Shown piece after piece: positions 62,350 through 64,000 of a stretch of 64,000 bases of DNA. The stretch is from the NCBI RefSeq assembly GCF_002091635.1, contig NZ_BDAC01000019.1, positions 62,001 through 126,000 on the forward strand. The letters run 5' to 3'. The number at the start of each line of letters is the position of its first letter. Position 1 is the stretch's first letter. Both the position numbers and the translations under genes were made by a program. The notes under the pieces are model-generated. The model searched no databases and was not told the origin of the DNA. It saw nothing but the letters and a program-made list of their open reading frames with translations. This stretch comes from Pseudomonas indica NBRC 103045 (GTDB lineage Bacteria > Pseudomonadota > Gammaproteobacteria > Pseudomonadales > Pseudomonadaceae).

Positions 62350-63240
62350 CTACCCCTTCACCCCGCCGGCGGTCAGGCCGCCGACGATCCACTTCTGGCA
62401 ATACAGGAACACCAGGGTGATCGGCAGGCCCGAAAGCACCGCCGCGGCGGCGAAGTCGCCCCACAGGTAGTTCTGGTCATAGAGGTACTGTTGCGCACCC
62501 ACCGAAAGGGTCAGCTTGTCCACGTCCATCAACAGCACCGAGGCCATGGGGTACTCGGTGATGGTGGTGATGAAGGCAAGGATGAACACCACGGCGAGGA
62601 TCGGCACGCTCATCGGCAGGAGGATGTGGAAGAACGCCTGCCAGGTGGTGGCGCCGTCGACGATGGCGGCCTCCTCCAGCGAGCGGTCGATGCTCTCGAA
62701 ATAGCCCTTGATGGTCCAGATATGCAGGGCCATGCCGCCCAGCGAGGCGACGATCACCGCGCCGTGGCTGTTCACCCCGAGCCAGCCGATGTGCTTGCCG
62801 AGCTGGTCGAACAGCGCATAGATCGCCACCAGCGACAGCACCGGCGGGAACATCTGGAAAATCAGCATGCCCTTGAGGATCGTGCCCTTGCCGGTGAAGT
62901 GCAGGCGGGCGAACGCGTAGGCGCTGGTGGTGGACAGCAGCAGGATCAGCGCCGAGCTGATCACCGCGATCTTCACCGAGTTCCACAGCCAGGTGAGCAC
63001 CGGGAACGGCGGGTTCACCACCTGGCCGTCGGCCTGGGTATAGGGGATGCCCAGGGCCAGCGACCAGTGCTCCAGGGTCGGGCTGTCGGGGAACAGGCTG
63101 CCGGTGGCGAAGTTGCCCTCGCGGAACGAGATCGACACCACCATCAACAGCGGGAACAGGATCACCGCGATTGCCGCCAGCAGCCCCAGGTGGGTCAGCC
63201 AGAGGCGGTATTTCACGGACTTGGGTTGCACCATGGCCAT
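62350..63240 (-). CDS. malG: ABC sugar permease, MalG type
   Basis: A 296-residue inner-membrane permease with six predicted helices. The ATPase-docking EAA loop is [22 protein letters not shown] (near residue 190). The SISFREGNF region after helix 1 fits MalG. It starts 19 bases after the malF-like gene. It works with the MalK-like ATPase encoded 8 kb downstream. The symbol is by type only. Confidence 0.9.
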   Translation of the reverse strand: MAMVQPKSVKYRLWLTHLGLLAAIAVILFPLLMVVSISFREGNFATGSLFPDSPTLEHWSLALGIPYTQADGQVVNPPFPVLTWLWNSVKIAVISSALILLLSTTSAYAFARLHFTGKGTILKGMLIFQMFPPVLSLVAIYALFDQLGKHIGWLGVNSHGAVIVASLGGMALHIWTIKGYFESIDRSLEEAAIVDGATTWQAFFHILLPMSVPILAVVFILAFITTITEYPMASVLLMDVDKLTLSVGAQQYLYDQNYLWGDFAAAAVLSGLPITLVFLYCQKWIVGGLTAGGVKG

Positions 63241-63259
63241 CGGTGTTTCCTCGAAAAAG

Positions 63260-64000
63260 TCAGACCTTCACTTTCGTGAGCTTCAGGTTCAGCCAGGCCA
63301 TCGCCCCCACCAGGATGAAAATCAGGGTGGCGATGGCAGCGGCCAGGGCGAAGTTCTGCCCGGAATCCTGGAAGGCGATGCGGTAGGTGTAGCTGACCAG
63401 CAGGTCGGTGGTGCCGGCCGGCGTGGTGGCGCCGATGATGTCCGGCCCGCCGCGGGTGAGCAGCGTGATCAGCACGAAGTTGTTGAAGTTGAAGGCGAAG
63501 CTGGCGATCAGCAACGGCGCCAGCGGCTTGATCAGCAGCGGCAGGGTGATGCGCAGCAGGTTGTCCAGCGGTCCGGCGCCATCCAGTGCCGAGGCCTCGT
63601 AGAGGTCGCGTGGGATCGCCTGCAACAGCCCCATGCACAACAGCAGGATGTACGGATAGCCGAGCCAGGTGTTGACGATCAGGATCATGCAGCGCGCCAG
63701 GGTCGGATCGCTGAACCAGTCGGGACGGATGCCGAACAGGCCGTTCAACAGCAGGTTGATCTCGCCGAAGTTCTGGTTGAACAAGCCCTTGAACACCAGG
63801 ATGGAAATGAACGCCGGCACCGCATACGGCAGGATCAGCATCAGCCGGTAGAACGGCTTGCCGCGCACCAGCTCCCATTGCAGCAAGCTGGCCAGGGTGA
63901 GGCCGACCACCAGGGTAAAGAGCACGGTGAGCCCGGCGAAGGCCACGGTCCAGGCGAAGATTTGCAAGAAGTTCTGGCGGATGTCCGGGTCGGCGAGCAC
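63260..64000 (-). CDS. malF: ABC sugar permease, MalF type (N-terminal part cut by window edge)
   Basis: The last 246 residues of a permease continuing beyond base 64000. About five helices remain, with the EAA loop [23 protein letters not shown] and a C-terminal EAA-distal helix ending [23 protein letters not shown]-like periplasmic sequence ([16 protein letters not shown]) is typical of MalF. The binding-protein gene expected upstream is outside the window. Confidence 0.9.
   Translation of the reverse strand: MLADPDIRQNFLQIFAWTVAFAGLTVLFTLVVGLTLASLLQWELVRGKPFYRLMLILPYAVPAFISILVFKGLFNQNFGEINLLLNGLFGIRPDWFSDPTLARCMILIVNTWLGYPYILLLCMGLLQAIPRDLYEASALDGAGPLDNLLRITLPLLIKPLAPLLIASFAFNFNNFVLITLLTRGGPDIIGATTPAGTTDLLVSYTYRIAFQDSGQNFALAAAIATLIFILVGAMAWLNLKLTKVKV

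Overview
The window looks like a chromosome segment of a high-GC gammaproteobacterium of the genus Pseudomonas, close to the P. aeruginosa / P. nitroreducens / P. citronellolis group. The evidence is a set of gene blocks whose order I recognise from P. aeruginosa: rnfABCDGE-nth; gloA-argG-motY-pyrC-rnt-peroxiredoxin-bfd-bfrB; grxD to argF plus an orphan ABC ATPase; gcvH-gcvP-glyA-sdaA-gcvT; and a purine-catabolism block. Codon use is strongly G/C-ending throughout. I assign the species group from remembered synteny, not from a search.

Layout. 1-3 kb (minus): a minor-pilin operon pilE-pilV-pilW-pilX-pilY1-like, with the last gene cut by the window edge. 3.2-9.9 kb (plus): the Rnf/Rsx electron-transfer operon ending in nth (endonuclease III), where rnfC carries a long repetitive tail. 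10-16.7 kb: a small acidic protein, a decayed insertion sequence lying between the halves of a terminator, gloA, argG, motY, pyrC, rnt, and an intact IS4-family element inserted in the rnt terminator. 16.9-20.3 kb: peroxiredoxin, bfd/bfrB iron storage (Fur box on bfd), an MFS transporter and grxD. 20.4-27.8 kb: a molybdopterin oxidoreductase, argF with an overlapping ABC ATPase, a membrane diguanylate cyclase, a PhzF-family protein and a secreted PilJ-domain protein.

27.8-35.4 kb: a glycine/serine catabolic operon behind a near-perfect sigma-54 promoter, with two upstream palindromes that fit a GcsR-type activator. 35.8-53.0 kb: an almost complete purine-degradation island: guanine deaminase, xanthine dehydrogenase XdhAB with chaperone XdhC, membrane urate oxidase PuuD, UraH, UraD, PuuE, Alc, AllA, two NCS2 purine permeases and a GntR regulator. 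Together they would take guanine or xanthine to glyoxylate and urea. Four copies of a TTGTAYACAA-type palindrome lie upstream of the regulator, one permease, uraH and puuE. A second motif is shared by xdhA and the same permease. A 54-codon reading frame sits between xdhB and xdhC.

53.3-64 kb (minus): an alpha-glucoside uptake and hydrolysis locus (MalF- and MalG-like permeases, a MalT-like regulator, a GH13 alpha-glucosidase and a MalK-like ATPase). A TonB-dependent receptor plus DUF4198 protein is embedded in it, behind a Zur-box-like palindrome. Intergenic regions from 35 kb onward carry many short REP-type palindromes. A MITE-like hairpin occurs twice (16.76 and 49.94 kb). I saw no rRNA, tRNA, CRISPR array, prophage or plasmid functions. 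The best leads for new biology are regulatory or mobile: the purine operators, the xdh small ORF, the terminator-targeted insertion elements and the covarying hairpin repeat.
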